From Eudromia elegans (taxonomy: Eukaryota; Chordata; Aves; Tinamiformes; Tinamidae), in assembly GCA_003342815.1 (NCBI GenBank), contig PTEX01000032.1, forward strand, positions 5,577,329-5,641,328: 64,000 nucleotides of DNA, in the 5' to 3' direction. Below, one piece after another: positions 51,982 to 64,000 of the stretch (positions within the stretch are counted from its first letter, which is position 1; the number at the start of each line of letters is the position of its first letter). The notes below the pieces were generated by a model that was not told where the DNA came from, ran no database searches, and was given only the letters and a program-made list of their open reading frames with translations. The position numbers and the translations under genes are program-made.

Positions 51982-52597
51982 TACAACTAGAAGGCCAATG
52001 GGATCCTGGCCTGCATCAGAAGGAGTGTTGCCAGCAGGTTGAGGGAAGGGATCCTGTCCCTCTACTTGGCTGTGGTGAGGCCACACCTGGAGTACTGGGT
52101 GCAGTTCTGGGCTCCCAAGTGCAAGAGGGATGTGGAGCTTCTAGAGAGGATCCAGCGTTGAGCAACAAAGATGATTAAGGGACTGGAGCATCTACCATAT
52201 GAGGAAAGACTAAGCAAGAGGGGCCTGTTTAGCTTAGAGAAGAGAAGACCAAGAGGGGATATGATCAATATGTATAAGTACTTGAGGGGTGAAGGTAGGG
52301 AGGAAGGGGCCAAACTCCTCTCGGTAGTGGCCAGTGACAGGACAAGGGGTAATAGGTGCAAGTTGAAACACAGGAAGTTCCATCTGTATGTGAGGAAGAA
52401 CTTCTTTCCTGTGAGGGTGACAAAGCCCTGGAACAGGCTACCTAGAGAGGCTATGGAGTCTCCTTCTCTGGAGATCTTCAAAACCCACCTGGATGCCCCC
52501 CTGTGCCATGTGTTCTAGGTGTCCCTGCTGGAGCAAGGGGGTTGGACTAGATGATCTCTGGAGACCTTCCAACCTCAACCATTCTGTGATTCTGTGA
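51982..52597 (+). mobile_element. CR1 LINE 3' fragment (about 616 bp), longest copy here
   Basis: A 5'-truncated CR1 starting around AAGGCCAGCTACAACTAGAA, through CTGGAGTACTGGGTGCAGTT (the ORF2 region after reverse transcriptase), to the tail AACCATTCTGTGATTCTGTG. The C-terminal ORF2 frame is open from 52171 to 52518, but an in-frame stop just upstream (GCGTTGAGCAAC at about 52160) breaks it. The two halves encode PYEERLSKRGLFSLEKRRPR and TKPWNRLPREAMESPSLEIF. Compared with the 35.2-kb copy it has a different 3' tail, so it is another subfamily. Confidence 0.95.
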
Positions 52598-53622
52598 AAA
52601 AGTAATCTAAATAAATATCCAATACTTGGTGAGCGATGGAGCTGTTCAGGTTGTTTGTCTAGTGGCTATCATGGAGCCTTTGTTACCCTTGCTGTTTTTG
52701 CACTACCTTCTGCTTTTCTCCTGTGACTTTTGTATTTTAGAATGCTGCTACTGTATATTTATGAAGAAGTTAAATTATGTTAAAAACATGGGCTAAAGCT
52801 GAAACTCTCCCAGCTTCATCTTTCTCAGTGATCATTGTCTAGTAAAAAAATAGGTCTGTAAGTGATACTATTCATCTAAACAGAAAGAAACTGTTATCGT
52901 GGTGTTTGTCAGCTATATGTAACACTGATACCTGAACTGGCCTTTGGAGCCAGGTATCATTGCAGATAATGTAGTGGTGTCTACTTTCAGGTGGATTTGA
53001 CTTGTGTGTGAAAGAGCAGCAGAACCAAAGAGCAGTTAAAAGTTTGCAGCCCAGAATACAGGCATTCCCAACCCTGATTCCAGTTTCTGAAATATTCAGA
53101 ACCACATTTTTGCACAAGCATTTATTGGTCTTGCAACTACTACAACAATAATAATTATTTCTGAAAAAAAATTTACATATTTAACATAATATGAATAAAT
53201 AATATAATTGGCTTCAATAATCAACTTATCATGGAACTAGTGACAGGAATTATTGCAAAATCAACAAAAATACTGTTTAAATGAGGCATATTCTGTGAAT
53301 GTTTCTTGCATAGTTCACATCATTTTAACTCAAGGAATGATATAGACAAAGTGGTAGCAATGACTGACATGCTAAACGCTGTACAAGTAGAGCTCTGTTT
53401 TGTGTCAACAGTAAAAGGGAATTTTTTATAGAAGTACATGAGTATAAAACAGTCCTTTTAATTTTAAAGGCTGTGGATGGTAGATTAAAGTTAAGCTGGA
53501 CTCTGTATTCTAGTTCTTAAAAGTTCTTAAATTTACAGGTCTGAGTGCTGAATCAGAGCCTTAACTGCATGAGAAGTACTTTTGAGAGTAAAAGTTCAAG
53601 TATCTTTTTGAAAAACACTAAG

Positions 53623-53625
<3 letters not shown>

Positions 53626-53672
<47 letters not shown>
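53626..53672. repeat. 47-T homopolymer
   Basis: An uninterrupted run of 47 T, then TTCTTTGCTTCTTCC-like sequence. It is similar in length to the 48-A run beside the assembly gap at 29.66 kb. True length is uncertain in any assembly. Confidence 0.95.
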
Positions 53673-56480
53673 CTTTGCTTCTTCCTGGATAGACACTTTA
53701 TGCTTCATGGTTTCTTATGAATGGAAACAGGTCAATTCCGAATCAAAAAATGAGTGAAGCTACGGATAGTGAAGCTACTCTGCAAAAATACTGTCTGAAA
53801 GCTGTCTAAGAGTGTAGGGACTTTCTCTGACATTTTTGTCTATGAAGGCAAGGGCCTGTATAGAATAGACATATGCAAAGGGTGAAAGGTAGAAGTGCAT
53901 GTTGGGAAGGGAGAGTTTTTTGTGGAGAGATTTTTGCTGAGCAGTGGAATATGTGAATTTAATAAGAGGATCTGTATCTCCACTGGAAATAGGGCCTATG
54001 ATTTTTTTTAAAGGCTCTTCTTTTGCAGTCTATGTTCTTCCTCCAGTTTTCCACGTTGTTATGGGGAAAATTCTGGTGGATGAATGGGATATAATTTGGG
54101 ATTAGCGAATCTATGAAGAATGTCTTATAAGAACTCCCTTGCAGGCTGAGGAGCAAGCTATGGCAGAACACCTGGTGCATGTCAGGGCAGACTGACAGCT
54201 TGCTGTAATTTAGACAGGATCCATTGAATAGTTTAGGACTGGAAGGCAACATAGGTGCTTTAAAATCTATATAATGCTTCTGTCCTGGGGCTGAGAGTCC
54301 TGTGTTGTGACTCCATAACTTTGCGCTCTGGGTGAAAAAGTGTCTGAAACAAAAAAGAAGACATATGTGAGGAAAGCAAGATCACTTTGTACTAATTTGT
54401 ATAGGAATATATTGTCATTGACAGTTTGATTAAACTTGTCACTTATCATTTACCATTTTGTAAACATTTCCATAGGAAAATCACAATAACAAAAAGGTTT
54501 TATAATGCTTACATAGGTAGGTTGTCAAATTAGTACCCTTTTCAGAAATCTTTTAGATGTGATTTTACATAAATACAGAAAAGATTTCACTATCTGCCAC
54601 TCCTAAGAGCAATTAATCATTTTCTTTTTACTCTAAAAATGAAACATAGGTAAACAAAGAACAACATCATTTAATGTTTGTGTAATAGTTAAATCATTAT
54701 ATAGGAATTCAGTTTTCTGAATCCACCATCCAGTCTCTTTCATCCACCAAAACTTGTTTTGGACACAAAATTATATCAGTCCTTCTTATAAATAATACTG
54801 AAGCCTATTTGCTCTCTAGAACTTGCAGGAATTACAAAAACAAACAAAAATCCATAATTTGAATCACTCCAGTCTTGCCGAAATTACTTCTCACAGTACA
54901 AATTTAGAGGAATACGTACACTTTCAGCTGTTCCTCAAGAGAGCTACCATCAAAGTATGGTAGAGAATATTGTTTATACTTGCCTTTTACATATTCCTCT
55001 GAAATGTACCGAACTGGCAGCCTGCCCACAGATATATATGATTAGCATTTGTGTCATTTTTAATCACGAAGCCTCTCATTTATATTAGGAGTTCAGATGT
55101 CAAATCTGAACAAAGTTAAGGTGCACAAGTAATTATGTTTTGGCTATCCAGGATCTAAATAATTACAAAAAAAATTGAGAAATATTAATTTGAAGAATTG
55201 GATTTGCCATTTTTCAGTACAAATGTCTGCCTTTACATGCATCTATAGATGGGAAGCTTATTGGGGTCAAGGTCCTCACTGATTTCTTCTCTTTTCTATA
55301 ATGAATTTCCAAAATGCTTTCATACTAAATTAGGGCATTATAGTTCTTAAAATATTGTCTTATTCTTGGAGGTATTTGTAAGACTCAAGAGAGCGGGATG
55401 TGAAGAGTGTGGAATAGACTTGAAAAATGCAGAATTATTTAGCTATATTTTTAGTCCTAATCTAAAGACTCTAATTAGCCTGATTACTGTGGCTTTTGGT
55501 GACTATGGCTGTGCACTTTAAACTGGATCTCATGAACAGTTAAGAAAATATTTAGTTGTATAGAATTTTATATTCTTTTTAATGTCTATAGATGTTACTG
55601 AACATATTTTAGCAGTGTATATTGAGAAATACTCAGTCTTCCTTGCAACAACTTTAAGGTCTCTTCTAATGTCCAGAAAATCACTTTCAGGTATTTTGTT
55701 CTGAATAGATATTGTTTGACATATGTGTACTTTTTCTGATGATAACACAGTTAATATTTTCTTCTAATAAGATATACATAAACTATTTATAGCAGCTAAA
55801 TTAAATCTAGAGTTCTAGAACTTTCTCTAGACATGCTGTGACATAGATCAGAAATACTTCTGCCAATGATTGCTTGCTTTAAAGGCCTGTATACTTGAAG
55901 ATTGGTGTGCTCCTGATAATGTTTCCAGTGCTGGCATAAGGCATATATTAAGATAAGATGGAAACTACATCCTTTTTTAACTCTTTGCAGTATATAAGAC
56001 TACTAATTTCAGTTGTACTGCAGATGAAGTGCTGATCAGAACCATGATCTTTAAATAACTAGATGTCCACTTAGATAAAAGAATCCAAAAAGTAGAAAAG
56101 CTTGAAAATGTGCACTATCATAGCTATTGTATTTTGAAGAATACTAGAAAGCACATACTAGTAGCAGTATATCATTTAGGAAATGAGGTGAGGAAAAAAA
56201 AGAGTGATGTGAGAATTTGGCAACATTTTTGAGCTTTCCATGGCTGATTAAATTTAAAAAAAAAAAAAAAAGAAAAAGAATTCTAAACTGTTCTGTCCTC
56301 TATATTCCTTTCTCTCACTCTTTGTGAAATCTGTGATAAAGATGAAAACTGGGGTTGGTATAGAGAAGGATTCTGCTGTCTTAGAAGTTCCTTTACACTA
56401 CTGGTCATTTTCCATAGAAATCATTTTTATATTTTCTTACAGAAATGAAACAATTGCAATGTGAGATAAAAAGGGAATTA

Positions 56481-56502
56481 CTTTTTTTTTTTTTTTTTTT
56501 TT
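56481..56502. repeat. T homopolymer, about 22
   Basis: Uninterrupted T run. Another A-rich run (about 17 A) lies at 56256-56272. Confidence 0.9.
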
Positions 56503-59020
56503 GAGATAGTGTGATGTTATATAAAAGCAGTTTTAACTTTTGCTTTTGGACTCCTAAAATATTTGCAAAGCAAGTACAGAACTTCTGCAGAAATTTCCGG
56601 ACAATAATGTTGCTCCTCTTAACTATCTTTATTGAAGTCATTGGAAGTGTTCCATTTATCCTCAGGGTATCCCCAGCTGACCATGACTTACCACTTTCCA
56701 GGAAGCAAATGAATGAAATGGGGTAACTAGTTTGAATGTGACTATTGCTTGTGACAAATGAAACAGCAACTGCCACATTCAGTAAATTCTATGTAATTCA
56801 GTTATTCATCTGTGTACCAGTAGCTACAGGAAAGATTTTCTGTAGGTATGTAGCTGTAGGGAAGGTTTCTCCTATGTATGCTGCTTCTAAAGACTCCATG
56901 GAAAAATGTACCCTTCATTGAGATACCCTTTTTTAAGTAAACTTAATGTAGGGCTCATTATTGTGACTATAAACTGGCAGGTTATATTTAGATTGTAATT
57001 AAGCAAAATTTGTTCCTAGCTTTTCTAAAAATGTAACTTTGTTTCCTGAAACTAGTTTTAATCAGATTGTCAAATTCAACAGGAAAAAGGTTGGATTAAG
57101 AGTAGTGTGAAGAAAATACCCCCTGCTTAAAGAGGTAATCGGGGAAATAAAGGGAGTGAATGTGAGGAACAAAAGGTCCAAAATGGATTAAGAAAGAACT
57201 GAGGCAAGTTCCCCATACAAGGTCACTGATGTTGGATGTTGCACAGTGGCACAGACTGTCTGTTTGTCCAGAGCCAGAAGGAGGTTGAAGAGAAGGTTCC
57301 ATAACTTGGTGAGGTCTTCTAGGGCAGAGGGCAAGAAGAAACAGGTGTGGGAAGAATTGTAAGCAGGAACACACAACCTGGAGTGCATGAGGTCTGTAAG
57401 AATATGCAATCTAAGGCAGAGAGATGGAAGCCTCCGCAAATCTAATTTGTTTTGAGTACTGTGAAACTGCACCTGAAAAAGGCTAGACTTGTCAGCCTAG
57501 CAGAGACATGAGGTTGTGGCACAAATCTGAGAGACTGAGTGGTGTGGAGACAGTGAATAAAAGAGGATAATTCATGGTTAACTAGCACAAAAGATAAGGA
57601 ACATTGAATGGAAATATCAGTCAGAAAGCTCAAAACATACAGAAGAGATATTCACACAGCATGGAGTCAAATCAGAGGATTCATTGCATCAGGCTGTAGG
57701 TGCCAAAACTTGCATGGATTAAATGAGCGATTGGATTTTTCTTTATTGAATTTGCCTATCAAGAATTGTTAAACAGAAATATAGTGCTTCTAGCTAAAAT
57801 TCTCTGAGCTGTAGTTCTGAAGGCAGAGACTGTACATCAAGAAACTATTGTTAACGTCTGTGGCTTGACTTCGTAGTCTTCCCAAGATATTACCAGCCCC
57901 TGTAGGAGACAGCATGCTGTACGAAATGGGTCATTGCTCTGACCCACTGCTGCGTGGTGCAGTGTTCAGAGAGCCTATGCACTTCAGTGTGCGTGCTTGG
58001 CTGCTAGAATGATACATTGTTGGTAAATCCAACCTCAGATAATTTAACACTTAAGGCAACAGGAAGTATAAAATAGTTGGAACAAGTTGCAGATATATTT
58101 TCTTACATATTTTGGTGTTTATCAGAAAGATCTGGAAAACAGGGTAGTGTGTCTGAGTTTTAAGTTACAACGAATTCTCAAGTCTGCCTCACCTTTTCTA
58201 AGTACAGAGAGGCTAGATCAAAACATATTTTGTCTGCATAGAACAGATGTGCCTTTGGGCATCTTGCACAATCCACGTACTTAATCAGCAATGACTTAAT
58301 AGTAAAGAAAACAATCAGATTTGAAACAAATTAGAGCAATAAGGGATGGTGCTAAATTTTATATAGCCTAAGCAAAGGAAAAGCCACACAGTGACTCAGT
58401 TCAGTCTCCATACAGAGCAGTGATGCATTTTTATTTTGATTGTCTAAGAACTATTAAATATAACATCTCCATTGCATATTCAGTTGCCAGGACATTTTAG
58501 CTCCTGGAAGGTGTTCTTTTATGGTAACAAACAGTTGTTGCCAAATATAGTTACAGCTTGGTTTGTAATCTTGCATTTTCACATCCTGCTCCAGCCCATA
58601 TGTGTCGGGGGAGGATTGTGCTGGGCTTCCGCTCAGGGTTGAGGGGGACAGAAAACGCCTTCTCTTCCTCTGCCTGTTGCTAAAAGGTAGCTATGTGCCG
58701 TCCCCAAAATTAGTTATTTTTCACCGCCTCTGCTCTGAAGATGCCTCCAACTTCAAAACATGCAAAGCCATGTGGCAAACTTGCATGAATCATGGGGATA
58801 TTTGTGGCCTCTGGCTTTTTGAACCTCATTATATAGTGAGTAATGCAAGTCGCTTCCATCAGTGGTGCTGTTGAAACCTATTCTTTGTTTTTTGGCTAAG
58901 GGGCACAGAGGCCTTGGATGCAACCTGATGGTCCCCAAGTTGTTCGGGGTGAGTACCTGGCTAACGCTTGCCGCGTGTTCGTCCAGTCCAACCCCAAAGA
59001 GCTGGACTGAGGCGCTTGCT

Positions 59021-59400
59021 CCTTCCCGTTCAAGGCTGCTAACAAAGCAGAGAGGCGGTGCGAGGCTGGGGACAGCCAAGGCTCGTTGTGCCCCTAGTTT
59101 CGGCCGTTCTGCGGCCTTTGGTGAAGAGCGGCCGCGTTAACCGTGCAACACGGCGCGGCGCGCGCGCCTCCCCGCAGGGCCAGCGCCTCCCCGCAGCGCC
59201 CGCGCCCCGCACGTGCCCTCTCGGCGGACGCGAGCGGCGCAGCGGCACCGCGGGCAGCCCGAGCGGGACCAAGCGGGACCCCGCGAGGCTCCTCGCGCCG
59301 CCCCCGCGCCTCAGCCGGGCGGGGGATTGGCCGGTGGGGGGGCTCGCCCCGCCCCACGCGCCCCCCCGCTCCCCTCCGCCCGCCTCCCCTCGCGCCCTCA
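59021..59400 (+). promoter_or_regulatory. CpG-island promoter, probably of ACSL4
   Basis: Very GC- and CpG-rich DNA. It holds an inverted CCAAT box (ATTGG, 59326-59330), GC boxes (CCCCGCCCC near 59347-59355), an E-box CACGTG (59210-59215) and, at its right edge, GCCATTTT (59401-59408), which resembles a YY1 site of the kind found at start sites. A transcript start near 59400 on the plus strand is likely. The assignment to ACSL4 rests on the human arrangement, with ACSL4 divergent from TMEM164. Confidence 0.6.
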
Positions 59401-59475
59401 GCCATTTTAGCAGCCGCTGGAGCCGGCGGTCGCGTTTTCCGCCGGCAGCGCCGGGGCTGCGCGCGCCGCCGCCAG
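59401..59475 (+). other. ACSL4: Non-coding first exon, probably ACSL4 5' UTR
   Basis: GC-rich segment ending GCCGCCGCCAG followed by GTGAGTGCG, a strong donor at 59476. It contains no ATG, so translation must start in a later exon, as in ACSL4, whose first exons are non-coding in mammals. ACSL4 is the long-chain acyl-CoA synthetase that prefers arachidonate. The left limit is estimated from promoter motifs. The CpG-rich zone continues into the intron to about 59860. No ACSL4 protein sequence is visible in the window, so this name is inference from position and strand. Confidence 0.5.
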
Positions 59476-60604
59476 GTGAGTGCGTAACGGCCGCCCTGCC
59501 TGCTGCTGCCGCCGCCGGGACGGGGACGCGGGCCCCGGCCGCGAGGCGGAGGCACCAGGGCGCCTGAGGGGAGGACGGGGGTTAAGCGGGGTCAGGTGCC
59601 TCCCGCCGCGGGAGGCCCGCGGGGTCGCTGCGCTGCGCCAGGGCCCGGCGGCGGTGCCGGGAGCAGGTGGCGGAGCCCCGGGAAAGGCCGCGCTGCTGCC
59701 CGGCGGGCGCTCCGCTCGTGTCTGCGCATCCCAGGCGCGCAGCTCCCGCTCCCTCGCCGGGCAGCCCGCGGGCAGCGCGGCCCCTTGTGCTGCCGCCCTC
59801 AGCGCTTCGCGGCCCGGCCGGGGTAGCGTGTCCGCCGCTTGCCGGTTTCTAACCGATCCAGAAGAAGCTGCTCGCCTCGCTGCCTCTCGCTTTGCATTAG
59901 CAACATCGCCTCCCGCCCCCCACTCTTTTTTTTTTTTTTTTTTTTTTATATCAGGAAAATAACTTCTATATTGATCTGATTTTAATGCATGAAAAGAAGA
60001 AAAAGCAATTTCAAAGGGTCTATTTTTTTTAGTTGCTTATCTCCCCCTTCCTAGGAACGGAGTGAGGTTGGGGAGCCCTCCCTGGCACAACCTTCGGTGT
60101 CGCCACTTCCGCGGAGCCCCCTCCTGCCCCCCTTCTCGCTGCAGGAAAGGAGGTTGGGCTCAGGAGATGGTCTGATGCTGATGTAGCACACGCTGCAACC
60201 CGGTAGAACGTGATTCATTGCTCAGTGCTACGCGCAGGGTGATGTTTCCACACACCCCCCCCCCATTTCACGTCATAGGAGCATCTGCTAAAGCAGAGCG
60301 AGAAAGTGGTTGGCTATTTTTGTTGTTTATTCCTCTGAGATACATTTCACTTTGTAATATCCTAAAATAACTTTGTATGCTTTGAGGATTTTTAGCTCAT
60401 ATAAAAATAAAGTGTATGTGGGCTAGCCTTCCCCCGTTCCTGGACGAGAGTGGGCACTAAATGAGGCAACATTGGGCAACTGAAAAAAGCTCCAGTTATC
60501 TTTTATTCCTCTCATTGCTTTAATGAAATAATTATTTTGACCCATTTTGTGTTATAGCCCTTTTGTCTAATACAGTTATTTCATATTTGATTTTTTTTTT
60601 TCAG

Positions 60605-60627
60605 TGAAGATGCTCAATAAGTACAGG
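60605..60627 (+). other. Candidate 23-bp microexon, unproven
   Basis: Follows a very strong acceptor (a run of T ending TTTTTTCAG) and precedes GTGAGA. It includes an ATG (60610) with only a short open frame if read through. Possible alternative 5' UTR exon of the gene starting at 59.4 kb; could be chance. Confidence 0.18.
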
Positions 60628-61249
60628 GTGAGAGTACAGAGAAATTTGTTGTAAATTGAGAATCACTGCAGATAAACTAAATTTCTGTAGTGTGTGATGC
60701 TTGCACAAAAGTTGCTTGTCAGGTTAGAGATAATACCTGTCCTTCATTTGTTCTTCTTGGGCTGTGGTAACAAAAATATTAATGCAATATTTTGTTGTTT
60801 AATATTGTAGGTATTTATGGCATTGCCAATTCCAAATGCAAATATTAGAAAATAAAGCTACAGATAGTAATTAATTATGTAAAGTTTTTTTTACTGTTTT
60901 AATTGACTTTGACTTTTTGAGCCTCTACATGCAGTTGGCCAGGATTCAGAAACCCCAGTGATTAGAAGCACAGTTGTTTTTTGCTAATATGTGAAAATCT
61001 TATAGTTTAAACAAATTCCAAAAGCAATTCTTTTCTACCAAACAAGAAATAAAATTAGTGTTCCAGTAGTTTCAGACAACCTTTTTTTTTTTTAATATTG
61101 TCTTTATACATATATTTAAAGTTGCAACATTTGGGTTGAATGCAATTCTACAGAAGTCTTGACTATCACCACATAAGGGTTATATTATTATTGTTATTTT
61201 TAACTTTCCCCCTCATTTCTTTTTACTTACCAGTTTTTCTTGTCTTCAG

Positions 61250-61318
61250 TGGCTAACACTACAAGCCTATATAAACTTAAAACAGATCAGACAAAAAAAC
61301 CTATGAAAACCCCTTGTG
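61250..61318 (+). other. Candidate 69-bp exon downstream of the ACSL4-like promoter
   Basis: The acceptor TTTTTCTTGTCTTCAG is followed by 69 bp and the donor TTGTG followed by GTAAGA. One frame is open throughout (residues read ANTTSLYKLKTDQTKKP then MKTPCG). I do not recognise the peptide as ACSL4. If real, it is most likely an untranslated or alternative 5' exon. Confidence 0.28.
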
Positions 61319-63404
61319 GTAAGATTTTCATGACGTGCTAGTTATTCAGGTATTTGCATCTCATGCAAACATTGCTCGTGTTATCGTAAATGCTGTCTGT
61401 AATATATACTGTGCTAGCAAGTGACAGTATCACCCATTGTCCGATTACTGAATAATCTAATGTTTATCAGTAGCTATAAATTTCCAGCATCATAAATTAC
61501 CAGTGTTCTGTGGCTGACCTCCTTCTAACAACAGGTTTGTGCTTCAGCTCTTTTATAAAAACTAGAAAAGCAACACTGAACAAACCACTGAACAAGGCAG
61601 TAGATGCAAATATATTCCCAGCAATATTAAGATAGTAAAAGAGATGGGCCCTATGATCCTAAGTACAATTAAGACCCCAATACAGTATTCTAAATTTGAG
61701 CCAAACATCTAACCATGGAAAATCTATTTATTTTAAAGTTACTCATTAATAAATTCAGCTTGGTAGTTAAGATGATAAGTAGTGGAGTACTTGTCTATAA
61801 GAAAAATGTTTTTAATAAGAAATTACTGATACGAAAAAGAGATTGAGTTAATTAAGGGCAACATTAATTGTATATGCAGCTAACCACATGGTCACTGTGC
61901 TTCAGGACCTTTATTTCTCCTCGGGGAAAAGAATGTTCCACTGAAGGAGAAGACTTTTTTGTTTTTGAGAGAGGGGCATTGGGATTGTCCCATAACTTAC
62001 TGAAGCTAGTAACAGACTGTTTCCTCTAAATTCTTGTGCTTAGTATATGGATGCATAAAAATGAAAGCGGAACACAGCACTAATTATTTCTTCTGTGGCC
62101 ACTCATTCATGAAGTAGCCTGTGTTAAGCTGAAAGTAAAACAAACTGCTAAAGCAATGTGACTAGTTTCTCCTTTCTGCCTCCCTAATTACATACTGCTC
62201 ACATGAAGCCTGAAAGCTGCAAGGTGCTTCCGCACAGATTGCTGATTGCGTTTTAAATACTGTCTTATCTTGGATAGTGACAGTTCTTCATGTTTGTTTT
62301 CTATGAACCTGAGGTAAAAGACACTATATAGAGTGAGGTCGTACATATAAAGGCAGAGGAAGCTTGGCTAGTTGTCAGCATGGCTTGGGAGATGTGGTTT
62401 CACTTTTCTGTCATAGATACATAGTATGAATTCCGCTGGTCCACTTGGCCAGGATCAACAAAAATATTTGGACACAAATTCTGGCAGATATCCTTTCCCT
62501 GCTCCTCCTTTTTTTTTTTTTTTCCCCACTAACCTGGTGGAGTTGTGGTTCTGGTCTTGTGCCACGTGTGCACACTGTTTACCTGAGCAAGTGCATGATA
62601 CAGAGGCTAGGAATGAGTGGCAGGGTTAGAAATTGCTTATGCTGTTGTTGCTGCCCTAGATAAGAAGTCTTTCTACTCTTCAGACTTGCACACTGTTTTT
62701 GATCTGTGCTACCAAAGCTCAGGTATATAGCAGCTTTTGAGCTGTTCCTAGGCCTAAGTGCTGGTTTGAACCTGTGCTTTACAGAAGGTAGATATGGAGA
62801 GTGTGTTTGAGAGGTGTTGGTACAAACTGTCTGAGTTATTTACATTATAAGATCAACTTAAATACAGTAGAAAATTCCATCAATGTAGAGGACCAGTTCT
62901 CCTCCAGGACCAGTGAGAGAAGAGCAAAAGTAAGCAGAGGTGACTGGGCCAGAGGCTACTAGGGAAAACGTTTGCCGATAGCCAGACTGTTGGTTTGTCT
63001 GATGGATGCTTTTAAAACTTGGTGGGTGTGTGAGTGTGAGCCACTTATGATAGATGTAAGGGTGGAGGTAATGCTGTTGCATCAAAATGTTGGCATGTTA
63101 GCAATATTTGCTTTGCTCTGAAATGTACAGCTGTGTAATGTAAAGGGCATGCTGAATTGTTTCCCTCTTCCTTTCCTTTGGTTGAAGCTGCACGCTTTGT
63201 TTTGACTTTGAAATCAAAGAGATCTTTTCACTTAAGTATAAGATTTTTTAAGGAATCCTATACATTGAGAAAATTACTCTGTTGCTGTGTTTCTTTTTTT
63301 TTTCTTTCCTCCCTTTAGTGTATGGAGAAGATGCCTTTATTCCCATACACTGATCATCAGTAATCCTTTATTGTATAAATGTGCAGTTGGTAGTTTGCAT
63401 GTTA

Positions 63405-63426
63405 ATATATATATATATATATATAT
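63405..63426. repeat. (AT)11 microsatellite
   Basis: Perfect AT dinucleotide run; potentially length-variable. Confidence 0.95.
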
Positions 63427-64000
63427 CATTAAAAAAAAGATATTGATAGATTTGAAAACTTATTAGATCAGAAACAAGTTGACACGACGAGGATAGGCTT
63501 AAAATAGCACATTACATGCCAATCAATACTTGTACCCTAAAATTTGTTCTAATTAAAGGAATTTTTAAGCTGATATTTTAAGTATTCTGAAGCAACATTC
63601 TGTTGCAAGTAAATTGCAAGTGAATTATACTAAGAGACCTGTGGAACGGCTTGTCCTCAGAAGTCAATTTACTTGAAGTATCTGCTAGTAAGACATTTAG
63701 CCTGCTCCCTTGTGCTTTCGTTACAGCATGCGCATGGAGGACAGAGCATTCACAAAGTCTAAGTTTTACCACTGAATATTTCCGCTTCTGATAGCGGAGT
63801 TGAGATGGTTGCACTGAACTGTTTATCCAAGGCAGGTTACATCATTCTCTGTGTAGTTTGCACAGATCTGTCTGGAGTAGCTTTAGGCATTTCTCCTCAT
63901 TCTTGAGGATTCTAAAAGACAATGAATGGCATACCAGAATCTGGTAAAGGTATTTGAATTCGTAAAACAAGAAGACTCTGATAGAGTAAGAGTCTTCTGA

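Larger units (their letters stand above)
52598..59020. other. Intergenic stretch left of the second CpG island
   Basis: AT-rich, with homopolymer runs at 53.63, 56.26 and 56.48 kb. A slightly GC-richer block at about 57.1-57.5 kb has open frames of 92-94 codons on the minus strand and no recognisable family. It may be an old repeat. No gene recognised. Confidence 0.55.
59476..64000 (+). other. Probable first intron of ACSL4
   Basis: Starts at GTGAGTGCG. The first 400 bases remain CpG-rich, then the sequence turns AT-rich. T-runs lie at 59926-59947 and about 62509-62523, and an (AT)11 microsatellite at 63405-63426. Two splice-flanked candidate exons (60605-60627 and 61250-61318) are listed separately. 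No coding exon of ACSL4 is recognised, so if the assignment is right the coding region lies to the right of the window. Confidence 0.45.

Noticed and set aside
52062-52481. 139-codon minus-strand open frame
   Set aside because: It is the antisense of a CR1 ORF2 fragment on the plus strand. The same holds for the 74-codon minus frame inside the CR1 at 35.2 kb.
59058-59962. Long open frames in the second CpG island (up to 169 codons)
   Set aside because: Same composition effect. Ala/Pro/Arg-rich translations occur in several frames on both strands, with no domains, and they run through the donor at 59476.
63300-63355. Possible exon after CCTCCCTTTAG near 63.32 kb
   Set aside because: The acceptor is good, but the matching end (ATCATCAG followed by TAATCC) has no GT donor and no other donor nearby is convincing.

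Overview
The window is vertebrate nuclear DNA from a bird. It is AT-rich and intron-dominated, with two CpG islands, several 3' fragments of CR1 LINEs (the dominant avian retrotransposon) and one older, decayed CR1-like stretch. I did not try to name the species. There is no prokaryotic, phage or plasmid content and no CRISPR array.

The one protein-coding gene I can reconstruct completely is TMEM164, on the minus strand. Its six coding exons run from the start codon at 33035 to the stop at 6203. They join in frame with canonical GT/AG sites to give 870 coding bases (289 residues). I place the non-coding first exon and promoter in the CpG island at about 33.2-34.25 kb. A long 3' UTR probably runs to a poly(A) signal near 1.9 kb. 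The introns (372 bp to 11 kb) hold no other gene that I recognise.

From 34.3 to 59 kb lies AT-rich intergenic DNA with CR1 copies, simple repeats and short tandem duplications. A second CpG island (about 59.0-59.86 kb) carries a plus-strand 5' exon ending at a strong donor (59475/59476). In human, ACSL4 lies next to TMEM164 in head-to-head orientation, and this island has the right position and strand. I therefore infer that it is the ACSL4 promoter and first non-coding exon, with the ACSL4 coding region beyond the right edge. No ACSL4 protein sequence is visible, so this rests on synteny alone.

The two neighbours are linked in function. ACSL4 makes arachidonoyl-CoA. TMEM164 has been reported to put C20:4 chains onto ether phosphatidylethanolamines. 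Both feed the oxidisable lipids of ferroptosis. I found no convincing undescribed system. The best leads are the gene pair, several well-formed splice-flanked candidate exons on the plus strand, and some unusual local repeats.
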